Shown in pieces: positions 38,262 through 46,362 of a stretch of 64,000 bases of DNA. The notes below the pieces were generated by a model, which worked only from the letters and a program-made list of their open reading frames with translations, was not told where the DNA came from and made no database searches. This DNA is from Methanolobus vulcani. GTDB lineage: Archaea; Halobacteriota; Methanosarcinia; Methanosarcinales; Methanosarcinaceae. The DNA is taken from assembly GCF_006546655.1 (NCBI RefSeq), contig NZ_VIAQ01000009.1, positions 1 to 64,000 of the forward strand. Direction: 5' to 3'. The translations under genes were made by a program, and so were the position numbers. Position 1 is the first letter of the stretch; each line of letters opens with the position of its first letter.

Positions 38262-38698
38262 TGAAAATGACAGAGAATAAACAATGGGAACCGAAGATTG
38301 TCGCGTTCTGCTGCAATTGGTGCAGTTACGGTGGAGCTGACACAGCAGGAATGGGAAGATTCCAGCAGCCTGCATCACTCCGTATCATTCGTGTCATGTG
38401 TTCCGGAAGAATTGATCCGTTGCACGTGTTCAATGCATTCCTCGAAGGTGCGGATGCAGTACTTGTAACAGGATGCCACCTTGGTGATTGCCATTATGTT
38501 AATGGAAATTATAAAACACAGGTCAGGTACGATTTCATGGAAGATATGGTAAAAGAACTCGGTCTTGAACCTGAAAGGCTTCACCTGAGCTGGATAAGCG
38601 CCAGTGAAGGTGAGAAATTCGCCAACTTTGTCAGGGAAGTAACTGAACAGGTCAGAAAACTGGGTCCAAGCCCTCTCAAACCAGAAGGAGTGAACTGA
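38261..38698 (+). CDS. mvhD: MvhD-like electron transfer subunit
   Basis: This is a 145-residue protein holding the [2Fe-2S]-type cysteines of the MvhD/FlpD family: [23 protein letters not shown] and [13 protein letters not shown]. It connects the electron-donating module (hydrogenase, formate dehydrogenase or F420 oxidoreductase) to HdrA. Here no hydrogenase genes are adjacent; the next gene is an FdhB/FrhB-like F420 protein, so F420H2 is the likely donor. ATG 38261 overlaps the hdrA stop (TAATG); a good ribosome site AGAAGGAGTGA lies at its own 3' end for the next gene. Confidence 0.9.
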   Translation: MKMTENKQWEPKIVAFCCNWCSYGGADTAGMGRFQQPASLRIIRVMCSGRIDPLHVFNAFLEGADAVLVTGCHLGDCHYVNGNYKTQVRYDFMEDMVKELGLEPERLHLSWISASEGEKFANFVREVTEQVRKLGPSPLKPEGVN

Positions 38699-38699
38699 A

Positions 38700-39851
38700 A
38701 TGGTCGAAGTCGGAGACAAAGTAATAGGTTATTCAACCGATCCAGGAGTTCGCAACAAGGGAGCTTCCGGTGGTCTTGTTACAGCAATTCTTGCAGCAGC
38801 TCTTGAAAAAGGACTTGTGGAAGAGGTCGTTGTGCTCAAACACATCAACGAGTACGAGGCAATACCAATAATCACAAGTGATGTTGAAGACGTACTTGCA
38901 TCTGCAGGCAGTATGCACACTGTCCCGGTGAACCTTGCAAAGTATGCTATTGGTAAGAATGTTGCTATGCCAGGAAAACCCTGTGATATTAGGGGTGTTA
39001 TCGAGCAGGCAAAGCGCAATGAGGTCAATATTGACAACACATATCTCATTGGTCTTAACTGTGGAGGAACCATGTATCCTGTTCAGACCCGGGAGATGCT
39101 CATTAACATGTATGATATAGACCCTGAGGATGTTACAGGCGAGAACATCGAGAAAGGAAATCTCATCTTCAGGACAAAATCCGGTGAGGAAAAGGGCATT
39201 TCAATTGACGAACTTGAGGAAGCAGGATACGGCAGGCGCCTAAGCTGCCGCTACTGTGATGTCAAGATTCCAGTTAATGCCGACCTTGCATGTGGAAACT
39301 GGGGTGTCATTGGTGAGCTTACAGGAAACGCAACCTTCTGTGAAGTAATGAACGAGAAAGGTGTCCGTCTTCTTGAGAATGCCATTGACGCAGGTTACGT
39401 AGAGATAGAACCTGCAAGTGACAAGGCCATTACCATCAGGGAAAAGGTGAACAATGTCATGCTTTCCATGGGTGAGAAATGGTCTGAGAAGGTATTCACT
39501 GAAATTCCTGACGGGGAACGTACTCAGTATTATATGGAACAGTTTGCAGATTGCATAAATTGTGGAGCCTGTAAGGAAATCTGTCCTGTATGTACCTGCG
39601 GTGAGGATTCAAAGTGCACTATGTATCACAATCTTGAGGATAATTACAGAATGAGCATGTTCCACATGGTCCGCCTGATGCATCTGTCTGACAGTTGTAT
39701 AGGCTGTGGTCAGTGTACCGATGTCTGTCCAGTGGATATACCATTAACAACTATCTTCAGGCGTTTTGCAGACAAGTCACAGAAAAAGTACAATTACAAG
39801 GCTGGAATGACACTTGAGAGACCACCATTCCTGGAGGTGATGCCAAGATGA
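38700..39851 (+). CDS. FrhB/FdhB-like F420 oxidoreductase subunit with two ferredoxin clusters
   Basis: This 383-residue protein has the N-terminal and central FrhB domains ([57 protein letters not shown]) that bind FAD and coenzyme F420. A C-terminal domain carries [14 protein letters not shown] and [14 protein letters not shown], two [4Fe-4S] motifs. The order matches the beta subunit of F420-dependent formate dehydrogenase (FdhB) and FpoF/FqoF. In this operon it would feed F420H2 electrons to MvhD and HdrA. Following ATGA it overlaps the FdhA-like gene, the same arrangement as true fdhA-fdhB pairs though in reverse order. Confidence 0.85.
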   Translation: MVEVGDKVIGYSTDPGVRNKGASGGLVTAILAAALEKGLVEEVVVLKHINEYEAIPIITSDVEDVLASAGSMHTVPVNLAKYAIGKNVAMPGKPCDIRGVIEQAKRNEVNIDNTYLIGLNCGGTMYPVQTREMLINMYDIDPEDVTGENIEKGNLIFRTKSGEEKGISIDELEEAGYGRRLSCRYCDVKIPVNADLACGNWGVIGELTGNATFCEVMNEKGVRLLENAIDAGYVEIEPASDKAITIREKVNNVMLSMGEKWSEKVFTEIPDGERTQYYMEQFADCINCGACKEICPVCTCGEDSKCTMYHNLEDNYRMSMFHMVRLMHLSDSCIGCGQCTDVCPVDIPLTTIFRRFADKSQKKYNYKAGMTLERPPFLEVMPR

Positions 39852-41308
39852 AGGAAATGATATACCAGACGATCTGCCCGGGATGTGGAATAGGCTGCGG
39901 ACTTTACATCAGGAAAAATGCTGAAGGTAAATTGAGTATCGACCACATGAAGAGCAGTCCTGTTAACCTTGGAAAACTATGCAGGTTCGGGATGAAGCTT
40001 CCATATTACTATGCTAAAGAGAATAATGCTGTAAATCAGGTAAATGCTTCAAATGCCGATGTTGAAACTGCTATCAAGACAGCAGTTGAGATTCTCAAGG
40101 ATGCTGACAGTAGCAGTACTGCTCTGTTATCCGTTGGAAATACTACCAATGAGGAACAGATGGCATTTACAAAACTGGCTGCTACACTTAGTACTGTTGT
40201 TCAGACCGGTGTAAGTTCTGAGTGTCTGAATATGCCGGAGGCATCACTTGCTGAAATTGAAAAGGCAAAAAGAATCGTGCTTTTCATTGACCCTTACGCC
40301 CAGTATCCTCTAATTGTCAGGAGACTGCTTACAGCTAAGAAAAATGGTGCCAGTATAGTGGCTGTTGGAACACAACCGCTAAACCTGGCTGATGAAACAC
40401 TTGACCTGAAACCAGGGCAGTATGATGAACTGAAACTCGATAGAGAGTCATTGATAATTGCCGATATGCATCCAAATTCAGATATAAAACTGGCAAAGAA
40501 TATTCTTGTTCTTGCTCAGAAAACTGGTGCTAAGATACAGTTTATGAGATCTTTCATGAACAGTTTTGGTACCGGACTTTCTGTTAATCAGGAAAATAAA
40601 ATGTTTGGTCTTGCAGAACTGGTTGAGGACATAGAGCTTGGAAACATCAGGACACTTGTAGTTCTGGACAGCGACCCAATAGAACTGATGCCTGATAATG
40701 AAGCTGCTATTGAAGCTTTAAAGAAGCTCGATAAACTCATTGTTATCAGTTCAAGAAGCAGTCCGGTTACTGAGCTTGCAAACATTGTGATAGCTACAGA
40801 ACCTGTTTACAGCAAAGCTGGTACTTTCCTCAATGCCGAAGGCAAGCTTCTGAAAAACAGCGGTACAGGTAAAGCAGGTGTGGATGCACTTTCATTGCTC
40901 AATGCCGGTATCGGTGGAAAGGCTTTCACTTATGATGAGATGAACTATCTTGTGCTCAAAGCAATTGAAGCTCAGAAAGAGAACAGGTCAGTTGCTGCTG
41001 AATGTGCAGCTTCAGACAATGGAATTTCTTCACCTAAAGTCCTGAAAGGCAAGTACGAGTTAAAGTATCTTTATAATCCTTTCATGTGGTTTGACCAGAA
41101 GGACGACAATGATTTTGTTCTCCTTAACAGGAACACTGTCAGGAAACTTGGCCTGAGGAAAGGTGGATATGTGAACATGAAGAGTGACAGAGGCGAGCTT
41201 AAGATGAGATTCAGAGTGGAAGCACTTCCGGACGGTCTTGTGCTTACAGCAAAGAAGCTTCCTGTAGCTACAGGAACATCAACTATCATATCAATGGAGA
41301 GATGCTAA
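39848..41308 (+). CDS. Short FdhA/FwdB-like molybdopterin-oxidoreductase-family subunit
   Basis: The N-terminus has CPGCGIGCGLYI and LCRFG, giving a [4Fe-4S] ligand set C10, C13, C17, C45 as in FdhA and FwdB. The C-terminal 100 residues (VLLNRNTVRKLGLRKGGYVNM) are a molybdopterin-dinucleotide binding beta-barrel. At 486 aa it is much shorter than formate dehydrogenase alpha chains (about 680). At the place where FdhA has the (Sec/Cys)-His of the active site and FwdB has SFCQGP, this protein has SSECLNMP (Cys126 without a following His). Formate oxidation is therefore unlikely; it may be a structural or electron-relay subunit, as NuoG is in complex I, or act on another substrate. Cofactor binding is uncertain. 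Confidence 0.7.
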   Translation: MKEMIYQTICPGCGIGCGLYIRKNAEGKLSIDHMKSSPVNLGKLCRFGMKLPYYYAKENNAVNQVNASNADVETAIKTAVEILKDADSSSTALLSVGNTTNEEQMAFTKLAATLSTVVQTGVSSECLNMPEASLAEIEKAKRIVLFIDPYAQYPLIVRRLLTAKKNGASIVAVGTQPLNLADETLDLKPGQYDELKLDRESLIIADMHPNSDIKLAKNILVLAQKTGAKIQFMRSFMNSFGTGLSVNQENKMFGLAELVEDIELGNIRTLVVLDSDPIELMPDNEAAIEALKKLDKLIVISSRSSPVTELANIVIATEPVYSKAGTFLNAEGKLLKNSGTGKAGVDALSLLNAGIGGKAFTYDEMNYLVLKAIEAQKENRSVAAECAASDNGISSPKVLKGKYELKYLYNPFMWFDQKDDNDFVLLNRNTVRKLGLRKGGYVNMKSDRGELKMRFRVEALPDGLVLTAKKLPVATGTSTIISMERC

Positions 41309-41496
41309 TGCCGGAACTTAATAGCGAACAGCAGAAACAGTTCATTGAGGAAATGATGACAAAGAACGAACTTAAGGGAGCTTCCAAGAAGAGGCTCATA
41401 AGGTTCCTTGCTGAGAAATACCAGTGGGACCAGCAGAGAGTTCAGTTCAAACTTAAAAGGGCAACACTTGCAGAAAGATATGCTCAATCGCATTAA
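41308..41496 (+). CDS. Small protein of the hdr operon
   Basis: This is a 62-residue, highly charged protein with helices predicted by eye (NSEQQKQFIEEMMTKNEL, then SKKRLIRFLAEKYQWD). It has no cysteines and no membrane segment. ATG 41308 overlaps the stop of the FdhA-like gene by one base (TAATG); ATG 41302 is also in frame. Because it is last in a tightly coupled operon of redox subunits, it may be an assembly factor or small subunit of that complex. I do not recognise a family. The region after its stop converges with the polyferredoxin gene 91 nt later. Confidence 0.65.
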   Translation: MPELNSEQQKQFIEEMMTKNELKGASKKRLIRFLAEKYQWDQQRVQFKLKRATLAERYAQSH

Positions 41497-41587
41497 AAAA
41501 TGACTTGAATGGATGAAAGCTATGAATCCTCCAATTTTTGCTTTCTGAAGTTTGAGTTCGTTTTTGACCAAATGGTCCATGAAAAGT

Positions 41588-42892
41588 TCAGTTTAACCTC
41601 TTTTTAATTTCATCACTGAGCTTTTCAGGATTCTCCTTTTCGATCATCATTCGCAGTTTTACATTATCAAGTAATGGTTTTGCTTTTTCTATACGCTCTT
41701 TTGCAAGCTTTAGCAGTGAATCATCAACCTGTGGTAGTTCAACTTCAACATGTTCTTTGTGTGCTTCAGGCTCAACTTCAAGGGTTCTGGAAACATCGGG
41801 ATGTCTTCTCTTTCCGGTAATCATGGAGTCTATTGCATCCTTCCACTGTTCTGCCCACGGAGAATCAGGAATTGATGTATGATTTACCTTTGTTCTGGAA
41901 ACAGTCATGACATCTTTGGGACATGCGTTGACACACGCGCCACAATAGGTACAGTAGTCATACTTTGCTGCTATCTTTGCACCTTCTTCAGGTACGTACC
42001 AGAGGTGGGATGGACAGACATTAAAACATCCATGGCAACCCTGTGGGTCGCATTTGTCAACGTTGGCCTCTATGAGATTTAGCTCACCTTCAAATTGCTT
42101 TTTGATATCTACAGCATCATAGGGGCAGACAACCTGACACCAAGTACAGCGTGTACATTTTTCATTATCGACTGTAACGTTTCCTTCAATCTCTGGTGCT
42201 TCACCTCGTTTCTCACCTTTGACCTTGATGGCATCTTCAGGACAGAGATCCTGGCAGAGCACGCAGTAATCACATTTGTCCTCGTCAACCAGGAGCATAT
42301 CAAATGGCTGCGGGTCAGTTGGAGTTTTCTCTTTTTCTATAAGCAAAAATGCTTCACAGAATTCAGCACAGAGTCCGCAGAAATTACATTTCTCGGTATC
42401 AATCTCTATCTCGCCTTCTGCATCTTCCTTAAAAGGAGTAATCTCCTCTTTTTTCGGGAAAGTGAATTCAACTTCGATGGCTTCCTCAGGACATGCAGCT
42501 TTGCAGAGTGCACATGGGAGACATTTCTCGTTCATCCTGACATATGAATCGAATGTAGGGAACTCTTCTTTCTCAGGAAGGTCACCTTCCTCAGTTATTT
42601 TGAAAGCATGAACCGGACAGAAATTGGCACACATTGAACAGAATGTGCATTTCTCAAGGTCCATCATCACAGGTGGAGCATCCAAACCTGTGGATATTTC
42701 CTGCATGGGTCCGAGTTCCAAGGCTGTGGTTGGGCAGATATCGACACAGATTCCACATCCAACGCATCGTTTGTAATCAAAATCAAGAACCTTTATGGAT
42801 TTGCTGCTTACCTGGCGGTAGATGAAATGTGAGCCATCCATGTCCATGTCCTTCTCGACACAGAGTGAGTTCTCCCTGCATTCCTCGGTCAT
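41588..42892 (-). CDS. Polyferredoxin with eight [4Fe-4S] motifs (FwdF/MvhB-like)
   Basis: This is a 434-residue protein with eight cluster-binding motifs in order: CVGCGICVDICP, CTFCSMCANFCP, CLPCALCKAACP, CNFCGLCAEFCE, CDYCVLCQDLCP, CTRCTWCQVVCP, CDPQGCHGCFNVCP and CTYCGACVNACP. The number and spacing resemble FwdF/FmdF of formylmethanofuran dehydrogenase, the molecular wire of Hdr-Fwd supercomplexes, rather than the twelve-cluster MvhB. A non-cysteine, charged C-terminal extension of about 110 residues may be a docking helix. The start overlaps the end of the HdrA-MvhD fusion gene as ATGA, so the two are made together. It could relay electrons between the fused HdrA and ferredoxin or Fwd. 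Confidence 0.88.
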   Translation of the reverse strand: MTEECRENSLCVEKDMDMDGSHFIYRQVSSKSIKVLDFDYKRCVGCGICVDICPTTALELGPMQEISTGLDAPPVMMDLEKCTFCSMCANFCPVHAFKITEEGDLPEKEEFPTFDSYVRMNEKCLPCALCKAACPEEAIEVEFTFPKKEEITPFKEDAEGEIEIDTEKCNFCGLCAEFCEAFLLIEKEKTPTDPQPFDMLLVDEDKCDYCVLCQDLCPEDAIKVKGEKRGEAPEIEGNVTVDNEKCTRCTWCQVVCPYDAVDIKKQFEGELNLIEANVDKCDPQGCHGCFNVCPSHLWYVPEEGAKIAAKYDYCTYCGACVNACPKDVMTVSRTKVNHTSIPDSPWAEQWKDAIDSMITGKRRHPDVSRTLEVEPEAHKEHVEVELPQVDDSLLKLAKERIEKAKPLLDNVKLRMMIEKENPEKLSDEIKKRLN

Positions 42893-45243
42893 TGTTCCGC
42901 CTCCTTAAGTTCAGAACCTATAGGACCGATCTTCTTCAGGTAATCAACAAAGCCTTCGATGGAATTTGCAAACCTTTCACCTTCGGAAGCCGATATCCAT
43001 TCAACACTGAGTCGTCCGGGGTCAATTCCGACATCTGCAAGGACTTCTTTTAATGCGTCCATTCTTTGTTTTGCATTGTAATTAGCAAAGGTATAGTGGC
43101 ATTCTCCAAGACGACAACCAGCTACAAGTACTCCATCTGCACCATGTTCCAGTGCTTCAAGTACGAAGGATGGGTCAACACGTCCTGCACACATGACACG
43201 GATTGCACGTGTGTTGGTTGGGTACTGTATCCTTGAAGTTCCTGCAAGGTCGGCACAGGTGTAACTGCACCAGTTGCAGAGGAAAGCAACGATAAGTGGT
43301 GATTCTGATTTGACTTCGGTTGCAGCATGTATCTGAGCTATTATCTGTTCATCGGTGCTGTTACGCATCCATATGGCATCAGCAGGACATGATGCACTGC
43401 AAGCTCCGCATCCCATGCATGAGAGTTCGTCAACCACAGCTTTGCGGCCGACCATGGTAATTTTATTGAATTTACATGTGTCAGCACAAATTCCACATCC
43501 AATACACTTGTCAGGATTAACGTGGGCACTGAGTGGGTCCATTTCAAGTTCACCTTTTGAAAGCAATTGCATCGCCTTGGCTGCTGCTGCACTTCCCTGG
43601 GCAATGGATACCTGTATCTCTTTGGGACCGGATGCGCATCCTGCTATATATATTCCTTTTACGTGGGAATCTACCGGTCTCATCTTCGGATGAGCAATGG
43701 AGAAGAAACGGTCTGTACGTCTTGTAAGGTTGAGAACTCTTGATATCTTATCAGCATCTTTGACGTTTTCCATTCCGGTTGCAAGGACAACAAGGTCAGT
43801 GGGTTCTTCGTATAGCTTGCTGCTTAACGTATCTTCATAACGAAGTTTCAGTTTTCCATCGGAATCCTGAAGAATTTCTCCGACTTTTCCACGGATGAAA
43901 TTTATTCCCATTTCCTGACTGCGGATGTAGTATTCCTCGTACATCTCACCGGATGCACGGACATCGATATAATGAATTGTAATATCAACATCAGGGTATC
44001 TTTCCTTGAGTAACTGTGCATTTTTCATGCTTGACATGCAGCATACTCTTGAACAGTATGGATTCCCAACCTGTTCATCTCTGGAACCGACACACTGGAT
44101 GAAGGATACTTTTTCAGGAACCTTAAGTGTTGAAGGTGAAAGAACCCTGCCTTTAGTAGGACCTGCAGCATTGAGCAGGCGTTCCAGTTCCATATTTGTT
44201 ATAACATCAGGATAGATTCCATAACCATATTCCGGTTTTCTGCTCGCATCGAAGTGACTGTAGCCGGTTGAAACTATAATTGCTCCCACGGTGAATTCGA
44301 TTTTTTCTTCTTTTTGGTGATAATCAATAGCATCAGCAGGGCATGCAAGTTTACAGAGTCCACAGCCTACGCAGTATTCATTGTCAATATAGACTACCTG
44401 AGGGACGGCCTGTGGTATTGGCATGTTGATGGCTTTGGTTTTTCCAAGTCCTGAGTCAAATCTGTTAGGAACTTCTACGGGACATACTCGTCCGCATTCG
44501 TCCACGCAGCCTTTGCATTTGTCTTCGTCAATGTATCTTGGCTGTCTGGTTACTGTTACATTGAAATTGCCCACGGGCCCGCTTACTTCTGTTACTTCTG
44601 CAAGTGTTATGAGGTCGATGTTCGGGTGCTGGTTCACGTCCGTCATCTTCGGGGCCAGTACACAGATGGAACAGTCGTTGGTTGGAAAAACCTCATTGAG
44701 CAGTGCCATTTTTCCACCGATGGTTGGTTCCTTTTCAACCATAATTACATGATGGCCTGAATTTGCAAGTGTAAGGGCAGCTTCAATTCCAGCTACACCA
44801 CCACCGATTACCATTACATCTTTTTTGACAGGAATTTTTTTAAGTTGCAATGGGTCCAGCAGTTTGAGTCTGGCAATCCCCATTCTTATAAGATCAAAAG
44901 CTTTCTGGGTTGCCATCTGTGGATCATCCATGTGCACCCAGGAGCACTGCTCACGGATATTGACCATTTCCAGCATGAAAGGATTGAGACCTGCTTTTTC
45001 AAGCACTCTCTTAAAAGTCTGCTCATGCAGATGAGGAGAACAGGCTGCAACAAGTATGTGATTAAGATCAAGGTCGGTTATATCCTGAACTATGGAGTCC
45101 TGTCCCGAATCGGAACACATGAATTGTATGTCCTTGACCAGAGCAACGTTTTTTAGTTCACTAACTTTATCCCTGAGTGATTCGACATTGATTGTGTGTG
45201 CGATATTCAGTCCGCAATGGCAGATATAAACTCCGATTCGCAT
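42889..45243 (-). CDS. hdrA: HdrA-MvhD fusion protein (HdrA2 type)
   Basis: This 784-residue protein is an HdrA fused at its C-terminus to an MvhD domain. The HdrA part has ICHCGLNIAH and CSDSGQD at the N-terminus, FAD motif VIGGGVAGIEAAL near residue 144, and [4Fe-4S] motifs CKGCVDECGRVCP, CVGCGLCKLACP, CIGCGICADTCK and CMGCGACSASCP. From about residue 650 the MvhD part has FLCNWCSYTCAD, VMCAGRVDP and GCRLGECHYTFANYN. This architecture is that of HdrA2 in Methanosarcina, part of an F420H2:CoM-S-S-CoB, ferredoxin-reducing electron-bifurcating HdrA2B2C2. It shares its operon with a polyferredoxin and could use the HdrB/HdrC encoded 8 kb away. AGGGAGCC precedes ATG 45243; a dyad-flanked TATA box lies at 45364-45398. 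Confidence 0.93.
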   Translation of the reverse strand: MRIGVYICHCGLNIAHTINVESLRDKVSELKNVALVKDIQFMCSDSGQDSIVQDITDLDLNHILVAACSPHLHEQTFKRVLEKAGLNPFMLEMVNIREQCSWVHMDDPQMATQKAFDLIRMGIARLKLLDPLQLKKIPVKKDVMVIGGGVAGIEAALTLANSGHHVIMVEKEPTIGGKMALLNEVFPTNDCSICVLAPKMTDVNQHPNIDLITLAEVTEVSGPVGNFNVTVTRQPRYIDEDKCKGCVDECGRVCPVEVPNRFDSGLGKTKAINMPIPQAVPQVVYIDNEYCVGCGLCKLACPADAIDYHQKEEKIEFTVGAIIVSTGYSHFDASRKPEYGYGIYPDVITNMELERLLNAAGPTKGRVLSPSTLKVPEKVSFIQCVGSRDEQVGNPYCSRVCCMSSMKNAQLLKERYPDVDITIHYIDVRASGEMYEEYYIRSQEMGINFIRGKVGEILQDSDGKLKLRYEDTLSSKLYEEPTDLVVLATGMENVKDADKISRVLNLTRRTDRFFSIAHPKMRPVDSHVKGIYIAGCASGPKEIQVSIAQGSAAAAKAMQLLSKGELEMDPLSAHVNPDKCIGCGICADTCKFNKITMVGRKAVVDELSCMGCGACSASCPADAIWMRNSTDEQIIAQIHAATEVKSESPLIVAFLCNWCSYTCADLAGTSRIQYPTNTRAIRVMCAGRVDPSFVLEALEHGADGVLVAGCRLGECHYTFANYNAKQRMDALKEVLADVGIDPGRLSVEWISASEGERFANSIEGFVDYLKKIGPIGSELKEAEQ

Positions 45244-45363
45244 ATTGTTGGCTCCCTATAGCAGGAAATGATGGTCTGGATAAAGATATAGTTTTGCATG
45301 ATCTTCACTATAGCAATAACATTTGAATTGCCTCAGGAATTGATTCGTTTTTAGTTAATTAGT

Positions 45364-45398
45364 GGTAAACTGTTTGGACTATATATAACAGTTTGACC
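45364..45398 (-). promoter_or_regulatory. Dyad flanking the TATA box of the HdrA-MvhD fusion operon
   Basis: GGTAAACTGTT (45364-45374) is matched on the other strand by GGTCAAACTGTT (45387-45398), 11 of 12 positions. Between the arms, read on the minus strand, is ATATATAGT, a strong TATA box about 135 nt before the start codon. A dyad embracing the TATA box is the usual layout of an archaeal repressor operator. Confidence 0.5.
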
Positions 45399-45423
45399 AA
45401 TGGCCATAATGGTTATATTATAA
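45389..45423. repeat. 35-base direct repeat, copy 1
   Basis: The sequence from CAGTTT through ATGGCCATAATGGTT to TATTATAA is repeated at 45662-45696 with only a few differences. The first bases belong to the dyad at the fusion-operon promoter. On the plus strand its end resembles a TATA box. Confidence 0.6.
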
Positions 45424-45661
45424 ATATGCTTATTATTATCTGTTTTACCTTCCTGTGCATATGTGCAGGAAACAACCGGGGATTGGAAAATTAATCATTT
45501 TTCTTTTCCCCTTCATGTTGCTACTTTTTACTTACTGGTTAAACTGTTAGAGTGCAAAATATGGTGTTTTTGAACTAAGGCAGTTCGATTTCAAATAGAA
45601 TGTGAAATGCAGCAAAGAAATTGGTGAGAATTACCTGTTGGTGTATTTATTCAAAAGATTT

Positions 45662-45696
45662 CAGTTTAAACGATGGCCATAATGGTTTTATTATAA
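45662..45696. repeat. 35-base direct repeat, copy 2
   Basis: This is nearly identical to copy 1 over CAGTTT-x6-ATGGCCATAATGGTT-x-TATTATAA (mismatches at about five positions). It lies 273 bases from copy 1, with unrelated sequence between them. Confidence 0.6.
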
Positions 45697-45850
45697 TTCT
45701 TCCTTCTTTGAATTGTTTGAACCCAATCAGCACAAATCTGCGCGGAAGTTGGGGAGTGGGTAGAGGACATTCTTATGTCCTCTCATTTTCTCATTCTACT
45801 TTACATCCAAACACTTCATGATAAAAATTATCATTAAAGTTACTTTTTTT

Positions 45851-45885
45851 TAGTTTAATCAATGGCTAGAAAAGTTATATAGTAC
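45851..45885. repeat. 35-base direct repeat, diverged copy 3 with probable promoter
   Basis: TAGTTTAATCAATGGCTAGA followed by AAAGTTATATAGTA keeps AGTTT, CAATGGC and GTTATAT of the other copies. Its GTTATATAG would be the TATA box of the secreted-protein gene starting at 45935, with transcription near 45905. Confidence 0.45.
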
Positions 45886-45934
45886 TATTTTTTATCTTTT
45901 TGAATAACTAGTGAAAGCTAGTAGGAGTACAATC

Positions 45935-46345
45935 ATGAAAAGAATAGTAATAGCATTTCTTGTATTCTTGCTCTGCGTTTCAGCAGCAGGTGCAAAATCA
46001 TCTGAAACAGCAATCGATGCAGTCTCATCAGGTTCCAATGAGACAATTGGAATAAAATCAGTAACCACTACAATTACACAGGGAGAAGTGAATTGGCATA
46101 CAACATATGTTAGTTCTTCAAATTCTGCTATGATCGTTGATCTAAATTGGGGAGATACTACGGATTCATTACAATTATATGTATATGACCCAAGTGGGAA
46201 CAGTTATGGTCCATACTATGACTCTGCTGATGGTTCCAATAATGGCAGGATCAATTTACTTCTAGATAATACTCCAGAAGTAGGGACGTGGAGATGCAAA
46301 GTTTATGGCTATCATGTTATAGGAACAGAAGATTATTCTATTTAG
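45935..46345 (+). CDS. Small secreted protein with a pre-peptidase C-terminal-like (PPC) domain
   Basis: This 136-residue protein has a signal peptide (KRIVIAFLVFLLCVSAAGA) followed by one beta-sandwich domain. SAMIVDLNWGDTTDSLQLYVYDPSGNSYG, then GRINLLLDN and GTWRCKVYGYHVIGTEDYSI are the marks of the PPC/subtilase-associated domain, which binds surfaces or sugars outside the cell. AGGAG five nt upstream selects ATG 45935 over the earlier frame start. The stop is TAG, unusual in this genome; six sense codons later a TGA overlaps the ATG of the next gene exactly (ATGA). The product may be the extracellular partner of the membrane regulator encoded next. Confidence 0.65.
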   Translation: MKRIVIAFLVFLLCVSAAGAKSSETAIDAVSSGSNETIGIKSVTTTITQGEVNWHTTYVSSSNSAMIVDLNWGDTTDSLQLYVYDPSGNSYGPYYDSADGSNNGRINLLLDNTPEVGTWRCKVYGYHVIGTEDYSI

Positions 46346-46362
46346 AGTTCTTTTTCAATATC

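Larger units (their letters stand above)
45244..45934. other. Long regulatory intergenic region between hdrA-mvhD fusion and secreted protein gene
   Basis: This 691-base region has no gene I can support. It contains the TATA box and flanking dyad of the fusion operon (45364-45398), three related 35-base direct repeats ending in a TATA-like segment (45389, 45662, 45851) and an additional half-site GGTTAAACTGTT at about 45536. The last repeat copy appears to contain the promoter of the plus-strand secreted protein gene. Confidence 0.5.

Noticed and set aside
39848-41308. Reading this gene as a true formate dehydrogenase alpha subunit
   Set aside because: It is too short and lacks the Cys/Sec-His active-site pair, so only family membership is supported.
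42095-42547. 150-codon plus-strand frame
   Set aside because: It is antisense to the polyferredoxin gene with its eight intact cluster motifs.
45621-45821. 66-codon frame in the intergenic region after the HdrA fusion promoter
   Set aside because: It runs through a 35-base repeat that is clearly regulatory in nature; no ribosome site or motif.
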